Counted from the first letter of the stretch, positions 44,157-56,296 are shown. The stretch is 64,000 nucleotides of DNA from Rheinheimera oceanensis (GCF_018831085.1 NZ_JAGPNM010000004.1:186001-250000); one strand, 5' to 3'. Numbers and translations: made by a program. The notes: generated from the letters alone by a model not told the origin.

Positions 44157-45881
44157 TTAATCAGCTACGGGTTTAATACCCACCTGAGTTGCTTCGCCGG
44201 CGTCATTAACCTGGCGAACGGTTAATAACAATTTATCCAGCTGTACCTGGTCACCAATAACTACCCGACGGTGAAAACGTTGTGTGATATAGCCAGCCAG
44301 GGTTTGCTGCGGATCCTGATCTGCAAAGTTTATCGTGTAAAACGCATCTAAATCACTAAGGCTGATGCTGCCATTAAGCACAAAATCACCAAAGAAGCTG
44401 CTTTGGTTTAGTACTGACTTCTCTGCATCTTTGGCCAGAACTTCGCTTATTTGCCGGGCATGTTTAAGTTTGGTTAGCACCATTATGGTGTCTTTGGCAT
44501 TAAATACCGGCTTCTTCTCCGGTAATATCCATTCGCCATTGCGCACTACACCTAAAAATTGCACTGGTTGTTTAAACTGTAAATCTGGCCAACTTGAAGC
44601 GAGTACCGGCGAGTTGTCTGTTACTTTAAATGCCAGCACTTCCATTACGTCATTACTGGGTACTGCATCCAGTGGCATCACTTGATCTGGTGTCAGCTCG
44701 GCAGGCACTTCAAGTTTTAACCAGCGGGCTATTGGCACTATGCTCCAGCCTTGCACTACTAACGATACGATAACCACAACAAAGGCAACGTCAAAATACA
44801 AATGCTCATCCGGCATGCCAGCTAACCAGGGAAATAATGCTAAAATAATTGGCACTGCACCGCGTAGCCCAACCCAGCTGATAAAGAGCTGATCGCGTGC
44901 CGGGAAACGAAATGGTATTAAACTGAAAAATACGGCTACCGGCCGGGCTATAAAAATCAGCACTGCCGCCAATAATAACGCCGGTACCAGATGATTCATT
45001 AAGTTGCTGGGTACAACCAGTAAGCCTAACATCAAAAACATACCAATTTGACTGATCCAGGCTAAACCATCGTGCATCCGCAAAATATGAATAATCTGCG
45101 GCAAGCGCGCATTACCGACAAGATAACCCATCAAATACACTGCTAAAAAACCGCTACCGCCAAAAGAGTTGGTTGCCGCATAAATGAAGATACAGCTGGC
45201 TACTGCCAATAAAGGGAAAAAAGCAAAGCTGAGGGGTAATTTACGGCATAAAAAAACAAATACCCGCCCTGCCGTATAGCCCATAACGCCCCCTACTACA
45301 GCTTGCTGTAAAAAGGTTGCTCCAACGTCCCAGCTTAAAGTATTGCCTTCAGCTAATACTCCTACTAAGGTCAGCGTTAGAATAACTGCCATAGGATCAT
45401 TACTGCCTGATTCTATTTCCAGCGTTGATGCCACGCGATCTTTAATCCGCAACCCTTGTGACTGGAAAATAGAAAATACCGCAGCAGCATCTGTCGAACT
45501 TAAAATAGCCCCAAGCAGCAAGCCTTGCAGCAACGTCAGGTTAAGCAAATATGCTGCAGCAATGCCTACAATGCAACAGGTAAGCACTACGCCAACAGTG
45601 GCCAGCATTGATGCCGGTGCAAGAGCCACACGAAAGCGCTCCGGATGGGTGCGCATACCACCGTCAAACAGAATAATAACTAAGGCTATAGAGCCAATTA
45701 GAAATGCTACCTGCGGATTATCGAACTTAATGCCAACCAGGCCTTGTTCGCCTGCCAACATGCCAATTATAAGAAATACCAGTAGCATCGGCGCGCCAAG
45801 GCGAGCTGAAATAAGAGTAGCGATGATACTGATAACAAAAAGAAAACCGCCAATTAATATCGCGAGGTTTATACCATCCAT
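44157..45881 (-). CDS. nhaP2: Potassium/proton antiporter NhaP2 (CvrA)
   Basis: A 574-residue CPA1 antiporter, similar in length to E. coli CvrA (578). About 12 membrane segments fill the first 390 residues, including IILFDGGMRT, STDAAAVFS, EIESGSNDPMAV with the acidic pair of the ion site, and SWVGLRGAVPIILA. The C-terminus is cytoplasmic, with a TrkA_C/RCK-type domain (about 400-485) and a CorC-like transporter-associated domain at the end. It exchanges K+ or Na+ for H+ at the inner membrane. Its stop faces the small coiled-coil gene. Confidence 0.94.
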   Translation of the reverse strand: MDGINLAILIGGFLFVISIIATLISARLGAPMLLVFLIIGMLAGEQGLVGIKFDNPQVAFLIGSIALVIILFDGGMRTHPERFRVALAPASMLATVGVVLTCCIVGIAAAYLLNLTLLQGLLLGAILSSTDAAAVFSIFQSQGLRIKDRVASTLEIESGSNDPMAVILTLTLVGVLAEGNTLSWDVGATFLQQAVVGGVMGYTAGRVFVFLCRKLPLSFAFFPLLAVASCIFIYAATNSFGGSGFLAVYLMGYLVGNARLPQIIHILRMHDGLAWISQIGMFLMLGLLVVPSNLMNHLVPALLLAAVLIFIARPVAVFFSLIPFRFPARDQLFISWVGLRGAVPIILALFPWLAGMPDEHLYFDVAFVVVIVSLVVQGWSIVPIARWLKLEVPAELTPDQVMPLDAVPSNDVMEVLAFKVTDNSPVLASSWPDLQFKQPVQFLGVVRNGEWILPEKKPVFNAKDTIMVLTKLKHARQISEVLAKDAEKSVLNQSSFFGDFVLNGSISLSDLDAFYTINFADQDPQQTLAGYITQRFHRRVVIGDQVQLDKLLLTVRQVNDAGEATQVGIKPVAD

Positions 45882-45898
45882 TCTAACCTCCGGATAAA

Positions 45899-46603
45899 TT
45901 AAGCGTTTGATATCTCCTGAACTATAGCATTCAGTGCTTGCAGTGGTTGTACTGCCTTAGTGATTGGGCGTCCGATCACCATGTAATCAACGCCAGCAGT
46001 CAGCGCCTGTGCGGGTGTCATTACACGTTTTTGGTCGTCCTGGCTGCTGCTGGCCGGGCGAATACCTGGCGTAACCAAACAAAACTGTTTGCCAAATTGT
46101 TGTTTTAACAATGCGGCCTCTTGCGCTGAACACACAACACCATCCAAACCAGCCCCATGCGCCAAAGTAGCAAGTTTCAGTACCTGTTGCTCGGGTGTTT
46201 GGTTAATACCTAACTCTGTTAAATCGCTTTGCTCCATACTGGTTAACACAGTAACAGCTATAAGATAAGGCTTGTCAGCGCCATAAGTTATCAGTGCCTC
46301 ACGCGCTGCATTCATCATTTTACTGCCGCCACTGGCATGCACATTTACCATCCACACACCTAAATCAGCGGCCGCTTTTACTGCCTTAGCTACGGTATTG
46401 GGTATATCGTGAAATTTCAAATCCAGAAACACATCAAAATGGCGTTGCTGCAGTTGTTGTACAAACTGTGGGCCAAAGTAAGTAAACATTTCTTTGCCGA
46501 TTTTCAGCCGGCACAGCGTTGGGTCTAACTGACTAACTAAGTTTAGTGCTTCTGCTTTTTGTTCAAAATCAAGAGCTACCACCACAGGGGTCTTACAGGA
46601 CAT
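45899..46603 (-). CDS. pyrF: Orotidine 5'-phosphate decarboxylase
   Basis: A 234-residue TIM-barrel enzyme making UMP from OMP. The N-terminus is [10 protein letters not shown], the catalytic Asp-Lys-Asp set is in [12 protein letters not shown] near residue 60, and the phosphate loop is VTPGIRP with [11 protein letters not shown] 46603 follows AAAGGAA; a GTG five codons upstream is inside the ribosome site. It is the last gene of a lapA-lapB-pyrF set, as in E. coli. Confidence 0.95.
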   Translation of the reverse strand: MSCKTPVVVALDFEQKAEALNLVSQLDPTLCRLKIGKEMFTYFGPQFVQQLQQRHFDVFLDLKFHDIPNTVAKAVKAAADLGVWMVNVHASGGSKMMNAAREALITYGADKPYLIAVTVLTSMEQSDLTELGINQTPEQQVLKLATLAHGAGLDGVVCSAQEAALLKQQFGKQFCLVTPGIRPASSSQDDQKRVMTPAQALTAGVDYMVIGRPITKAVQPLQALNAIVQEISNA

Positions 46604-46617
46604 GCTTTTTCCTTTCA

Positions 46618-47754
46618 CTAACGACCGTCAATACCGCTGATAGGCTCTACAGTTTCCCACTGCTGACAAGACGGACACAACCAATAATGTTTACGGGTTT
46701 TAAAGCCACAGTTACGGCAACTGTATAACGATTTTTTATCCAGATAGGCGTTCACAAGCTCTTCTACAGACGATAAAGCTTCAGCAGCCGGTGCCGATTG
46801 CTGTTGCCGGATCTGCAGTAATTTTTGAAACAACCGGATACTGGGTTGCTGCTTTAATTTATCCAGCAAAAATTGCTCAGCTGCAGTGGCTGAACCATGC
46901 TCAGCCAACCAGCTGGCAAGCAGCACTACGGCACTGATATTGTGCTGTTTGTTTGCTAACTGACTTAATAGCTGATACCACTCTTCATCGGTAAGCGCAC
47001 ACTGTTGTAACAAAGGCAGGATATCAGCACTCCATTGCGGCCTGTGTTCAACAATATATAACAAGGCTGATTTGGCCAGCGCAGTATGCTGCTCTGCCAG
47101 TGCCCGCTTAGCAAGTTCATATTTAGGCCGCACCGCAGCCGGGTAACGTGAAGCTAACTCCAGCAGTGGCTCGGTGCTGTGTTCGCTCTGTTGTTTCAGC
47201 GCTTCAATTTGCATATTGGCCTGAGCAATACGCAAAGTGCTTGATTCAGTGCTGTCTACCACAGCGTTATATTGCTTAGCTTTATGCCACTCGTGAGTGG
47301 CAATAAAAATACTAAAAAGTTGCTTTAGTGCCGCTTCTCCAAGTACCGGTGACTTAACCAGGTTAACCAGTAATTTTTCAGCTCTGTCATACAAGCCGGC
47401 AGAAAAATAATCTTTGGCCAGTTCAAACTGAATTTGCTGCGCCTGCGGTTTTGGCAATTTAAGCTGGTGTAGTTTTTCGTGAATACGAATAGCTTTATCC
47501 CAGTCGCCTTTACGGCGAAACAGATTCGCCAGCGCCAGATAGGTTTCAATGGTTGCAGCTTCTATATCAAGCAGCTCTAATAATTGCTCAATAGCTTTAT
47601 CTTCCTGATCGGTTAATAAGAAATTTAAACCGGAAGATAAATTGCGGGTAATGTTGGCACGGCCTTTAAGTTCTTTATGCGTAACGCTGTTGCGCCCCAT
47701 AAACCAGCCATAGGCTGCAGCTACCGGCAATAACAAAAACAGCAGCTCTAACAT
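46618..47754 (-). CDS. lapB: Lipopolysaccharide assembly protein LapB (YciM)
   Basis: A 378-residue TPR protein. An N-terminal membrane helix ([19 protein letters not shown]) anchors it in the inner membrane; about nine TPR-like helix pairs follow. The C-terminal rubredoxin-type zinc knuckle CRNCG plus CPSC (about residues 354-370) is diagnostic. LapB delivers LpxC to the FtsH protease and so limits lipid A synthesis. It lies 3 bases after lapA and 14 bases before pyrF. Confidence 0.95.
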   Translation of the reverse strand: MLELLFLLLPVAAAYGWFMGRNSVTHKELKGRANITRNLSSGLNFLLTDQEDKAIEQLLELLDIEAATIETYLALANLFRRKGDWDKAIRIHEKLHQLKLPKPQAQQIQFELAKDYFSAGLYDRAEKLLVNLVKSPVLGEAALKQLFSIFIATHEWHKAKQYNAVVDSTESSTLRIAQANMQIEALKQQSEHSTEPLLELASRYPAAVRPKYELAKRALAEQHTALAKSALLYIVEHRPQWSADILPLLQQCALTDEEWYQLLSQLANKQHNISAVVLLASWLAEHGSATAAEQFLLDKLKQQPSIRLFQKLLQIRQQQSAPAAEALSSVEELVNAYLDKKSLYSCRNCGFKTRKHYWLCPSCQQWETVEPISGIDGR

Positions 47755-47757
47755 AGG

Positions 47758-48000
47758 CTAGCTGTTTTCCGTTGATTTGCGCAGCCAACCCTTTGCTTTA
47801 CGTTGCAGTGAATACAGCAGGGCTATCATCAGGCCAAGCAAGATGCCCAGCAGCAGGAAAATCAGCGCAATATCAACAACTCTCAGGCGTGCGCTGACAA
47901 CAAGAAGATTTAAATCAGCAAGCTGCTGATTAATAGAACCAAACAGCACCCCTACTACAATCAGGGCTACTATTACTGCGATATAAAGTAGTCTGCGCAA
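47758..48000 (-). CDS. lapA: Lipopolysaccharide assembly protein LapA (YciS)
   Basis: An 80-residue DUF1049 protein with two membrane helices (about 6-24 and 44-65) and a basic C-terminal end (QRKAKGWLRK). It is the partner of LapB and sits directly upstream. The gene lies downstream of ihfB with a 41-base gap. Confidence 0.92.
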   Translation of the reverse strand: MRRLLYIAVIVALIVVGVLFGSINQQLADLNLLVVSARLRVVDIALIFLLLGILLGLMIALLYSLQRKAKGWLRKSTENS

Positions 48001-48041
48001 GGGAAACTCCGTTTACGCCTGCAAACTCAATAAATTGAGAC

Positions 48042-48326
48042 TCAGGTGTTGTCTTTTACCCGGTCACGTAATTCTTTACCAGGTTTGAAGTGTGGTACAT
48101 GTTTACCGTCAAGTTCAACCTTGTCACCGGTTTTAGGGTTACGCCCTACACGCGGTGCACGGTAATGCAGTGAAAAACTACCAAAACCACGAATTTCAAT
48201 GCGTTCGTTAGCGGCTAATGATTGCGCCATCTGCTCGAGGATTTCTTTAACTGAAGCTTCAACATCCTTGACCTGAATATGCGGGAAATCAGTAGCTAAT
48301 TTTTCAATTAATTCAGACTTGGTCAT
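48042..48326 (-). CDS. ihfB: Integration host factor subunit beta
   Basis: A 94-residue HU/IHF-family protein of the same length as E. coli Ihf[12 protein letters not shown] at the N-terminus, [17 protein letters not shown] and GRNPKTGD, whose proline intercalates in DNA at the tip of the arm, are all present. It acts as a heterodimer with IhfA, bending DNA at specific sites. It follows rpsA, as in enterobacteria. Confidence 0.97.
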   Translation of the reverse strand: MTKSELIEKLATDFPHIQVKDVEASVKEILEQMAQSLAANERIEIRGFGSFSLHYRAPRVGRNPKTGDKVELDGKHVPHFKPGKELRDRVKDNT

Positions 48327-48356
48327 AGCCCCTCCGGCAAACCTGATTTTGGATAA

Positions 48357-48381
48357 AGCAGGAGGCTTAAGCCCCCTGCTT
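48357..48381 (-). terminator. Hairpin between rpsA and ihfB
   Basis: A long inverted repeat (AGCAGGAGGC with GCCCCCTGCT, one mismatch) around a TTAA centre. On the minus strand only TTTATCC follows, so termination may be partial, setting ihfB expression below rpsA. Confidence 0.55.
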
Positions 48382-48390
48382 CGTTAGCAA

Positions 48391-50067
48391 TTAATCCTGC
48401 TTCTGAGCAGCTTTAAATGCTTCGGCCATAGCGTTACCACCAAAATCAGCTTCTTGTTGCTTGCTGTTGACAGTATCCATAGCTTCTTTTTCTTCAGCTT
48501 CAAATTTAGCTTTGATTGACAGGCTGATTACGCGGTTCTTGCGGTCAACACCCATTAAACGAGCTTCAATTTCTTCGCCAACTTTCAGCACTGTAGTGGC
48601 ATCTTCAATACGCTCACGCGCGATATCAGATACACGAACATAACCTTCTACTGCACCTTCTAACATCACAGTAGCGCCTTTAGCGTCAACGGCAGTTACT
48701 TCACCTTTAACGATAGCACCTTTTTTGTTGTCAGCAAGGTAGCCGTTGAACGGGTCTTCGTCCAGTTGCTTGATACCTAAAGAGATACGCTCACGCTCTG
48801 GGTCAACTTGTAACACAACTGCGTGTACTTCGTCGCCTTTCTTAAAGTCACGTACCGCTTCTTCGCCAGTAGCGTTCCAGCTGATGTCTGATAAGTGAAC
48901 CAGACCGTCGATGCCGCCATCTAAACCGATGAAGATACCGAAGTCAGTGATTGACTTGATCTTACCGCTTACGCGATCACCCTTGTTGAAGCCCTTAGCG
49001 AACTCTTCCCATGGGTTAGCTTTACATTGTTTCAGGCCTAAAGAAATACGACGACGTTCTTCATCAATTTCCAGCACCATAACTTCCACTGAATCACCTA
49101 AGTTAACCACTTTAGATGGGTGGATGTTTTTGTTAGTCCAGTCCATTTCTGAAACGTGTACTAAGCCTTCTACGCCTTCTTCGATTTCTACGAAGCAGCC
49201 GTAATCAGTCAGGTTAGTTACACGGCCAGTGATGCGGGCACCTTCCGGGTAACGTGATGCGATAGCAGCCCATGGATCTTCACCCATTTGCTTCAGGCCT
49301 AAAGATACACGTTGCTTCTCGCGGTCGAATTTCAGTACTTTTACCGGAATTTCGTCGCCAACATTAACGATTTCGCTTGGGTGCTTAACGCGCTTCCATG
49401 CCATATCAGTGATATGCAGTAAGCCGTCTACGCCACCTAAGTCTACGAACGCACCGTAGTCAGTCAGGTTCTTAACGATACCTTTAACTTCCATGCCCTC
49501 TTCCAGTGTTTCTAACAGCTGGTCACGTTCATGGCTGCTTTCTGATTCAATAACGGCACGACGTGATACCACCACGTTGTTACGCTTCTGATCCAGTTTG
49601 ATAACTTTGAACTCAAGTTCTTTGTTTTCCAGGTGCAGAGTGTCACGCACCGGACGTACGTCTACTAATGAACCAGGCAGGAATGCACGAATGCTGTCAA
49701 CTTCAACTGTGAAACCACCTTTAACTTTACCAGTGATAACACCGATAACAGTTTCTTTGTCTTCACAGGCTTTTTCCAGACGTACCCAGGCTTCGTGGCG
49801 TTTAGCTTTCTCACGAGACAGCTGAGTTTCACCGAAACCATCTTCAATAGCGTCTAACGCTACATCGATGATGTCGCCAACGCTTACTTCGATTTCGCCG
49901 TTCAGAGATTTGAACTGCTCAACCGGGATAGCGGCTTCTGATTTCAGACCTGCGTCAACCATAACAACATCTTTCAGAACAGCAACAACTGTTCCTTTGA
50001 TGATAGAGCCAAGGCGTGTTTCAGATTTGAAGCTTTCTTCAAGTAGTTGTGCAAAATTTTCAGTCAT
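48391..50067 (-). CDS. rpsA: 30S ribosomal protein S1
   Basis: A 558-residue protein (E. coli 557) with six S1 RNA-binding repeats. Repeats 3 and 4 contain [21 protein letters not shown] and [19 protein letters not shown] (about residues 195 and 280). The N-terminal [12 protein letters not shown] region binds protein S2 on the ribosome. S1 unfolds mRNA for initiation. The start at 50067 matches the family; a longer frame of nine codons is not supported. cmk precedes it with a gap of 110 bases. Confidence 0.97.
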   Translation of the reverse strand: MTENFAQLLEESFKSETRLGSIIKGTVVAVLKDVVMVDAGLKSEAAIPVEQFKSLNGEIEVSVGDIIDVALDAIEDGFGETQLSREKAKRHEAWVRLEKACEDKETVIGVITGKVKGGFTVEVDSIRAFLPGSLVDVRPVRDTLHLENKELEFKVIKLDQKRNNVVVSRRAVIESESSHERDQLLETLEEGMEVKGIVKNLTDYGAFVDLGGVDGLLHITDMAWKRVKHPSEIVNVGDEIPVKVLKFDREKQRVSLGLKQMGEDPWAAIASRYPEGARITGRVTNLTDYGCFVEIEEGVEGLVHVSEMDWTNKNIHPSKVVNLGDSVEVMVLEIDEERRRISLGLKQCKANPWEEFAKGFNKGDRVSGKIKSITDFGIFIGLDGGIDGLVHLSDISWNATGEEAVRDFKKGDEVHAVVLQVDPERERISLGIKQLDEDPFNGYLADNKKGAIVKGEVTAVDAKGATVMLEGAVEGYVRVSDIARERIEDATTVLKVGEEIEARLMGVDRKNRVISLSIKAKFEAEEKEAMDTVNSKQQEADFGGNAMAEAFKAAQKQD

Positions 50068-50177
50068 AGTCACTTTTTCAGTTAAGTGCTCCACGCCGCG
50101 TCGTGCGTTGTGGGGTTGCTAAATTTACCTGTTTAAATCCATTTAACAGGCTGTCCAAAATGTGGTTTTGGCCTGGT

Positions 50178-50867
50178 TCACACTAAGCCCGGTATTTTCA
50201 TACCTGCGTAGTTCAGTACCTCTTCCAACACTTGTTCAATAGTTTTATTGGTCGAATCCAGCATATAGGCGTCAGCAGCTGGTTTTAGCGGTGCTGTAGC
50301 GCGGTTCATATCGCGCTCGTCTCTTGCCTGGATTTCGCTCAAAAGGTCGCCGATGTTAACATCAAAGCCCTTTTCTTTCAACTCTAAATAGCGCCGCCTG
50401 GCGCGCTCTTCCGGGGTAGCTGTTAAATATATTTTAACTGCGGCTTGCGGAAATACCACAGTACCCATATCACGGCCGTCTGCTACTAAACCCGGCTCTT
50501 CAGCAAAGGCACGCTGCCGGCGTAGCAATGCTTCTCTTACTCGCGGCAATGAAGCAATTTTTGATGCTAAATCAGCAACTTCTTGTGTACGTATAGTATG
50601 CGACACATTTTCGCCTTCGAGGGTTATACGGATATTGCCGTGCTCATCGCTGTTAAACTGCACATCCAGATGTGCCGCCAACGGCTGTAAGGCTTCCTCA
50701 TCATCACAAACAATCTGATGATGCATAGCTGCCAAAGCCAGCACGCGGTAAATAGCGCCACTGTCGAGTAATTGCCAGCCTAAACGCTGGGCCAGTAAAC
50801 GGCAAATGGTACCTTTACCGGAACCGCCGGGGCCATCGATGGTAATTACTGCTGCAGAATGTGGCAT
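50178..50867 (-). CDS. cmk: Cytidylate kinase
   Basis: A 229-residue P-loop kinase that phosphorylates CMP and dCMP. The P-loop is GPGGSGKGT at residues 11-19; [10 protein letters not shown] near 131 and ARDERDMNR near 182 bind substrate. Length fits E. coli Cmk (227). It lies between aroA and rpsA, as in many gammaproteobacteria. Confidence 0.96.
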   Translation of the reverse strand: MPHSAAVITIDGPGGSGKGTICRLLAQRLGWQLLDSGAIYRVLALAAMHHQIVCDDEEALQPLAAHLDVQFNSDEHGNIRITLEGENVSHTIRTQEVADLASKIASLPRVREALLRRQRAFAEEPGLVADGRDMGTVVFPQAAVKIYLTATPEERARRRYLELKEKGFDVNIGDLLSEIQARDERDMNRATAPLKPAADAYMLDSTNKTIEQVLEEVLNYAGMKIPGLV

Positions 50868-50967
50868 CCTACCCCCTTCAAACTACTGGTTAATCGGATT
50901 TAAAAACGGCGGTATTATACAGCTTTTTGCGACAAAATCTGTGTTTAATTGCGCTAAAGCGGAGGAA

Positions 50968-50995
50968 AGACGCGCAGTCAGAAGGCTACGCGTCT
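50968..50995 (-). terminator. Possible terminator after aroA
   Basis: AGACGCG and CGCGTCT are separated by 14 bases; on the minus strand the following tract TTTCCTCC is weak. It lies about 20 bases after the aroA stop. Confidence 0.4.
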
Positions 50996-51011
50996 GGATG
51001 TTTTTAGTTAT

Positions 51012-52292
51012 TTAGCCAGCCAGTTGGGCAAATAAACTGAAGTAATTCGGAAAGGTTTTAGCGGTGCAATCCGGATCTTCAATGGTTACCGGGGTATCGC
51101 TCAGAGCAACCAGTGAAAAACACATCGCCATACGGTGGTCATTGTAGGTAGCAATACTGGCATGCCTAAGCGTGGCTGGTGGCGTCACTTTAATATAATC
51201 GTGGCCTTCTTCTACCTCTGCGCCCACTTTTCTAAGTTCAGTCGCCATCGCTGCCAGGCGGTCAGTTTCTTTTACCCGCCAGTTATACACATTACGGATA
51301 ACGGTTTGGCCTTTGGCAAATAGCGCTGTTGTAGCAATAGTCATGGCAGCATCAGGTATGGCGTTATAATCACGGTCTATACCGTTAAGCTCATTACGCG
51401 TAACCATAATATAGTCATCGCCCCACTCAACACTGGCTCCCATGGCTTCCAGTGCGTCGGCGAAGTGAATATCACCTTGTACTGCGTGTTTGCCAATGCC
51501 GGTCACTTTTATGCTGCCGCCTTTAATGGCCGCAGCCGCCAAAAAGTAAGATGCTGATGACGCATCGCCCTCAACCAGCCATTGGCCGGGCGAGCGGTAC
51601 ACCTGCTTACCACTGATGCTGAAACGTTTGTAGTCATGGTTTTGCACGCTAACGCCAAAACGCTGCATCAATGCCAGGGTAATATCAATATATGGCTTGG
51701 ATACCAGCTCACCGATGATGTCTATTTCACTGTCACCATTTAATAGCGGTGCTACCATCAGTACTGCGGTTAAAAACTGACTGGAGATACTGCCGTCGAT
51801 CTGCATTTTCCCGCCGGATAACGCTTTACCTTTGATCTGCAGCGGTGGAAAGTCTGCAGTGCCAAGATAGCGGATATCGGCCTGCCATTGGTTAAGCGCA
51901 TCCACTAAATGGCCTATTGGCCGCTCGTACATACGTGGCTCGCCGGTAAGCGTGACATCTACATCCGATGCTGCCAGAGCTGCGGTTAGCGGCCGCATTG
52001 CTGTACCTGCATTGCCAAGGAACAGAGTTAGTGCATGCGGGTGTTTGAATAGACCGCCAATCCCCTGTACCTTGCATTCGGTGCGACAGGCAGACAGCGT
52101 ATAATTGATACCCAGTGCCGTTAAGGCATTAAGCATATGCTTAATATCATCACTATCGAGTAAATTGGTGATCTGTGTCGTGCCTTCTGCCAGTGCAGCC
52201 AGCAGCAATACCCGGTTCGAAATACTTTTTGAGCCCGGCAAATGCACTTCGCCGTTCATTTTACTGATGGGGTTTAAGGTTAAAGTTTTCAT
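51012..52292 (-). CDS. aroA: 3-phosphoshikimate 1-carboxyvinyltransferase (EPSP synthase)
   Basis: A 426-residue class I EPSP synthase (E. coli 427) making 5-enolpyruvylshikimate 3-phosphate in aromatic amino acid synthesis. [20 protein letters not shown] near residue 20 and [14 protein letters not shown] near 92 are the substrate motifs; the glycine in the second is present, so it is the glyphosate-sensitive class. [10 protein letters not shown] near 385 is also conserved. Its ATG overlaps the serC stop in an ATGA arrangement. Confidence 0.97.
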   Translation of the reverse strand: MKTLTLNPISKMNGEVHLPGSKSISNRVLLLAALAEGTTQITNLLDSDDIKHMLNALTALGINYTLSACRTECKVQGIGGLFKHPHALTLFLGNAGTAMRPLTAALAASDVDVTLTGEPRMYERPIGHLVDALNQWQADIRYLGTADFPPLQIKGKALSGGKMQIDGSISSQFLTAVLMVAPLLNGDSEIDIIGELVSKPYIDITLALMQRFGVSVQNHDYKRFSISGKQVYRSPGQWLVEGDASSASYFLAAAAIKGGSIKVTGIGKHAVQGDIHFADALEAMGASVEWGDDYIMVTRNELNGIDRDYNAIPDAAMTIATTALFAKGQTVIRNVYNWRVKETDRLAAMATELRKVGAEVEEGHDYIKVTPPATLRHASIATYNDHRMAMCFSLVALSDTPVTIEDPDCTAKTFPNYFSLFAQLAG

Positions 52293-53371
52293 CCGTGCAC
52301 CCGCTCAAATTCCTGCATAAAACTCACCAAAGTTTGCACACCTTCCAGTGGCATAGCGTTATAAATACTGGCACGCATACCACCAACCATACGATGGCCT
52401 TTTAGTGCCAGTAAACCGTGAGTTTCTGCCTGATCAACAAATATATCGTTTAAGCGCTCATCACTTAAGAAAAACGGCACGTTCATCCACGACCTGTACG
52501 CTGGATCGACGTCATTGCTGTAAAAATCACTTCTATCAATATAATCATATAACAAGCTGGCTTTAGCTTGGTTACGCGTAGCCATTTCAGTCACACCACC
52601 CTGGCGTTTTAGCCATTTAAATACTAAGCCGGCCAGATACCAGGCAAAGGTAGGCGGAGTGTTAAACATGCTGTCGTTCTCTGCAGCTAAACGGTAATCC
52701 AGTACCGATGGAATAACCGCGTCTTTGCCAGGCAATAAGTCTTCGCGCACTATGGCCAGTGTCAAACCTGACGGGCCGATATTTTTCTGCGCACCGGCAT
52801 AAATTACGCCGTAGCGGCTAACGTCAATTGGCCTGGATAAAATAGTCGAAGATAAATCAGCAACGATGGGGCTGTTGGTTTGCGGTAATGCAGTAAACTC
52901 GATGCCATCAACGGTTTCATTCGGGCAACAATGCACATAAGCTGCGCCTGTGGTTAACTGCCAGTCATCCGGTGCCGTAACGGTACGAATACCATTAGCG
53001 CTCTTTTGACGGATATCCTGTGCGTTGATATCACCGTATTTTACCGCTTCTTCTACCGCTGATTTAGACCATGCACCGGAGACAATATAATCTGCACATG
53101 AACCCGGGTTTAACAAATTAAGTGGCACAGCGGAAAACTGGCCGCGGCCGCCGCCATGCATAAACAGCACCTTATAATTTGGCGGAATATTAAGTAAATC
53201 GCGTAAATCCTGCTCGGCTTCTGCGGCGACACGGATAAACGGCTTGCTGCGATGGCTCATCTCCATTACGGAACAGCCATGTTGTTGCCAGTTAATAAAT
53301 TCCTGTTGTGCCTGCTGCATTACCTCTACCGGCAACATTGCCGGGCCGGCACAAAAATTAAAGGTTGTCAT
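52289..53371 (-). CDS. serC: Phosphoserine aminotransferase
   Basis: A 360-residue PLP enzyme of serine and pyridoxal phosphate synthesis. [11 protein letters not shown] at the N-terminus, [15 protein letters not shown] near residue 76 and the PLP lysine in [12 protein letters not shown] near 197 are all typical. It is translationally coupled to aroA, as in E. coli, and lies downstream of gyrA with a terminator in between. Confidence 0.97.
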   Translation of the reverse strand: MTTFNFCAGPAMLPVEVMQQAQQEFINWQQHGCSVMEMSHRSKPFIRVAAEAEQDLRDLLNIPPNYKVLFMHGGGRGQFSAVPLNLLNPGSCADYIVSGAWSKSAVEEAVKYGDINAQDIRQKSANGIRTVTAPDDWQLTTGAAYVHCCPNETVDGIEFTALPQTNSPIVADLSSTILSRPIDVSRYGVIYAGAQKNIGPSGLTLAIVREDLLPGKDAVIPSVLDYRLAAENDSMFNTPPTFAWYLAGLVFKWLKRQGGVTEMATRNQAKASLLYDYIDRSDFYSNDVDPAYRSWMNVPFFLSDERLNDIFVDQAETHGLLALKGHRMVGGMRASIYNAMPLEGVQTLVSFMQEFERVHG

Positions 53372-53480
53372 TTTTACTGCTTACTCCTGATTTAGCGCGT
53401 CTATTCAACTGGCCTGGTAGTATTTGCTGCTGCCGGCTCAATGCCGATCTTGTTGTTTTAATTTTGCTACAGTTAAAAGC

Positions 53481-53506
53481 AAAACGAGCGCATAAGCGCC
53501 CGTTTT
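53481..53506 (-). terminator. Terminator of gyrA
   Basis: On the minus strand AAAACGGGCGC pairs with GCGCTCGTTTT (one G-T wobble) around a TTAT loop. It lies 10 bases after the gyrA stop. Confidence 0.8.
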
Positions 53507-53515
53507 ATCTGGGTG

Positions 53516-56134
53516 TTACTCTTCTTCATCCTGCGCTAACTGGGTGTCCGTCAACACAGTATTGGCGGCTTTCTCTGCCTCGGCAGCGGCTAACTCTTCC
53601 GCATCCTGAATTTCGTCTACTTTGGCTACACCAACTACTTTTTCATTTTCGGCAGTGCGGATCAGGATCACGCCCTGGGTATTACGCCCTACTTCCGATA
53701 CTTCATTAACACGGGTACGTACCAGCGTGCCCTTGTTGGAAATCATCATAATTTCATCCAACTCGTTCACCTGTACCGCCCCTACCACCAGGCCATTACG
53801 CTCAGATACCTTAATGGATACCACGCCTTGTGTAGCACGGCTTTTCGCCGGATATTCTGTTAACGCAGTACGTTTACCGTAGCCGTTTTCTGTAACCGTA
53901 AGAATTGGGCCTTCGCCGTTTGGAATAATTAACGACACGACAGACCCACCTTCACGCAGTTTAATACCACGTACACCGGTAGCGGTACGGCCCATGCCAC
54001 GCACCTGGTCTTCGGTAAAGCGCACGACTTTACCATCATCAGAGAACAGCATAATCTCGCTGTTGCCATCAGTAATGCCCACACCGATTAAACGGTCTCC
54101 GTCGTTCAGGTTAACGGCAATAATGCCGTTTGAACGTGGCCGAGAGTATTCTACCAGTGAGGTTTTCTTCACCGTACCGTTGGCGGTAGCCATAAATACA
54201 TACTTGTCGGCTTCGTACTCACGTACCGGCAAAATAGCGTTAATACGCTCGCCTTCTTCCAGCGGCAGTATGTTCACAATCGGTTTACCGCGGGCAGTTC
54301 GGCTGGCCAGCGGTAATTGATACACCTTCATCCAGTACAAACGACCACGGTTAGAGAAGCACAAAATAGTGTCATGGGTGCTGGCAACTAAGAGCTTATC
54401 AACAAAGTCTTCATCTTTTACCGTGGTGGCGGCTTTACCTTTACCTCCGCGGCGCTGAGCTTCGTAATCAGACAATGGCTGATACTTGGCATAGCCCAGG
54501 TGTGACAAGGTCACAACGACGTCTTCTTCGGTGATCAAGTCTTCCATATTGATATCCAGCATATTGTCCTGGATATCAGTGCGGCGTTTATCAGCATATT
54601 GCGCTTTAACCGCTTCGAGCTCTTCACAGATCACTTCCATTAAGCGCTCAGGGCTGGCCAGGATATGCAGTAACTCGGCAATAAGCTCTAACAGCTGCTT
54701 GTATTCATCAAGGATTTTCTCGTGCTCAAGCCCGGTCAGTTTGTGTAAACGTAGATCCAAAATGGCCTGTGCCTGTTGCTCGGTCAGGAAATACAAGCCA
54801 TCACGAATACCGAAGTGCTCCTCTAACCACTCCGGACGCGCCGCATCTTGTCCGGCACGCTCTAACATGGCACTGACACCGCCTAACTGCCAGCCACGGT
54901 CAACTAAACGTAACTTGGCTTCAGATGGGCTGGGAGAGGTTTTAATCAGCTCGATAATATCGTCGATATTAGCCAGTGCTATGGCTAAGCCTTCAAGAAT
55001 ATGCGCGCGATCACGGGCTTTACGCAGGTCGTACACGGTACGACGGGTAACCACTTCACGGCGGTGCAGCACAAAGCACTTGAGCATTTCAATTAAGCTC
55101 AGCAGCTTAGGCTGCCCCTGATCCAAGGCAACCATATTAATACCAAACACGGTTTGCATTTGGGTGTTGGTATACAGCTGGTTCAGCATAACATCGGTTG
55201 ACTCACCGCGTTTAAGCTCAATAACAATACGCATACCGTCTTTGTCAGACTCATCGCGTAGCGCTGAAATACCCTCAATACGCTTTTCTTTTACCAGCTC
55301 GGCTATTTTTTCAATTAAACGGGCTTTGTTCACCTGGTACGGAATTTCATTAACGATAATGGCTTCGCGGCCGGTTTTCTCGTCTGTTTCTACCACGGTT
55401 TTAGCGCGGATATACACCTTGCCACGGCCAGTGCGGTAGGCTTCTTCAATACCTTTGCGTCCGTTAATAATAGCGGCTGTAGGGAAATCCGGCCCCGGGA
55501 TATATTGCATTAATTCGTGCAGTTCGATATCCGGGTTAGCAATTAAGGCTAAGCAGCCGTCGATAACTTCGGTTAAGTTATGCGGTGGAATATTGGTAGC
55601 CATGCCCACGGCGATACCGCTGGAGCCGTTAATCAGTAAATTTGGTAATTTGGTGGGCATTACCGCCGGAATTTGCTCGGTGCCGTCGTAGTTAGGTACA
55701 AAATCGACGGTTTCCTTGTCTAAATCGGCCAGCAGCTCGTGTGCAATACGCGCCATCCGTACTTCGGTATAACGCATTGCTGCCGCGGAGTCGCCGTCGA
55801 TAGAACCGAAGTTACCCTGACCGTCTACCAGCATATAGCGCAGTGAAAATGGCTGCGCCATCCGCACTATAGTGTCATATACAGCACTATCACCGTGCGG
55901 GTGGTATTTACCGATAACATCACCTACCACGCGGGCAGATTTTTTATAGGCTTTGTTCCAGTCATTGCCCAGTTCCTTCATCGCGAACAGCACGCGGCGG
56001 TGTACCGGCTTTAAACCATCCCTTACGTCCGGTAAGGCGCGGCCAACAATGACGCTCATTGCGTAATCGAGGTACGAATTCTTTAATTCGTCTTCGATAT
56101 TTATAGGAACTATTTCTCTGGCCAGATCTGTCAT
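53516..56134 (-). CDS. gyrA: DNA gyrase subunit A
   Basis: An 872-residue type II topoisomerase subunit (E. coli 875). The active-site tyrosine is in [11 protein letters not shown] near residue 122. The quinolone region reads [18 protein letters not shown], with serine and aspartate at the positions of E. coli Ser83 and Asp87, i.e. wild type. The GyrA box QRRGGKG near 558 starts the C-terminal DNA-wrapping domain, and an acidic tail closes the protein. The gene is divergent from ubiG. Confidence 0.98.
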   Translation of the reverse strand: MTDLAREIVPINIEDELKNSYLDYAMSVIVGRALPDVRDGLKPVHRRVLFAMKELGNDWNKAYKKSARVVGDVIGKYHPHGDSAVYDTIVRMAQPFSLRYMLVDGQGNFGSIDGDSAAAMRYTEVRMARIAHELLADLDKETVDFVPNYDGTEQIPAVMPTKLPNLLINGSSGIAVGMATNIPPHNLTEVIDGCLALIANPDIELHELMQYIPGPDFPTAAIINGRKGIEEAYRTGRGKVYIRAKTVVETDEKTGREAIIVNEIPYQVNKARLIEKIAELVKEKRIEGISALRDESDKDGMRIVIELKRGESTDVMLNQLYTNTQMQTVFGINMVALDQGQPKLLSLIEMLKCFVLHRREVVTRRTVYDLRKARDRAHILEGLAIALANIDDIIELIKTSPSPSEAKLRLVDRGWQLGGVSAMLERAGQDAARPEWLEEHFGIRDGLYFLTEQQAQAILDLRLHKLTGLEHEKILDEYKQLLELIAELLHILASPERLMEVICEELEAVKAQYADKRRTDIQDNMLDINMEDLITEEDVVVTLSHLGYAKYQPLSDYEAQRRGGKGKAATTVKDEDFVDKLLVASTHDTILCFSNRGRLYWMKVYQLPLASRTARGKPIVNILPLEEGERINAILPVREYEADKYVFMATANGTVKKTSLVEYSRPRSNGIIAVNLNDGDRLIGVGITDGNSEIMLFSDDGKVVRFTEDQVRGMGRTATGVRGIKLREGGSVVSLIIPNGEGPILTVTENGYGKRTALTEYPAKSRATQGVVSIKVSERNGLVVGAVQVNELDEIMMISNKGTLVRTRVNEVSEVGRNTQGVILIRTAENEKVVGVAKVDEIQDAEELAAAEAEKAANTVLTDTQLAQDEEE

Positions 56135-56268
56135 AAAACGCTAATTTCCCTTAAATCAGATAGATAACTCGCTTTTTTCGATGTTATAAAGCGCGAGACA
56201 ACGCAGGATTCTAACACAGAAAATCTCACTTGCCATGCCCCAAATGCAAGGCAAAGCCAGCTTTGGCA

Positions 56269-56296
56269 TTGCTCAAATGGATCAAGGCTTTATAAT
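56269..56296 (+). promoter_or_regulatory. ubiG promoter
   Basis: TTGCTC (-35), a 16-bp spacer and a perfect TATAAT (-10) at 56291-56296, 26 bases before the ubiG ATG. Confidence 0.65.

Noticed and set aside
45343..45897. 184-codon open frame opposite nhaP2
   Set aside because: The antisense frame mirrors transmembrane codons; no ribosome site or recognisable domain.
54531..55121. 196-codon open frame opposite gyrA
   Set aside because: Serine-rich antisense shadow of gyrA with no independent support.
55730..55900. Possible quinolone-resistance change in gyrA
   Set aside because: The region encodes serine and aspartate at the two key positions, which is the wild-type state.
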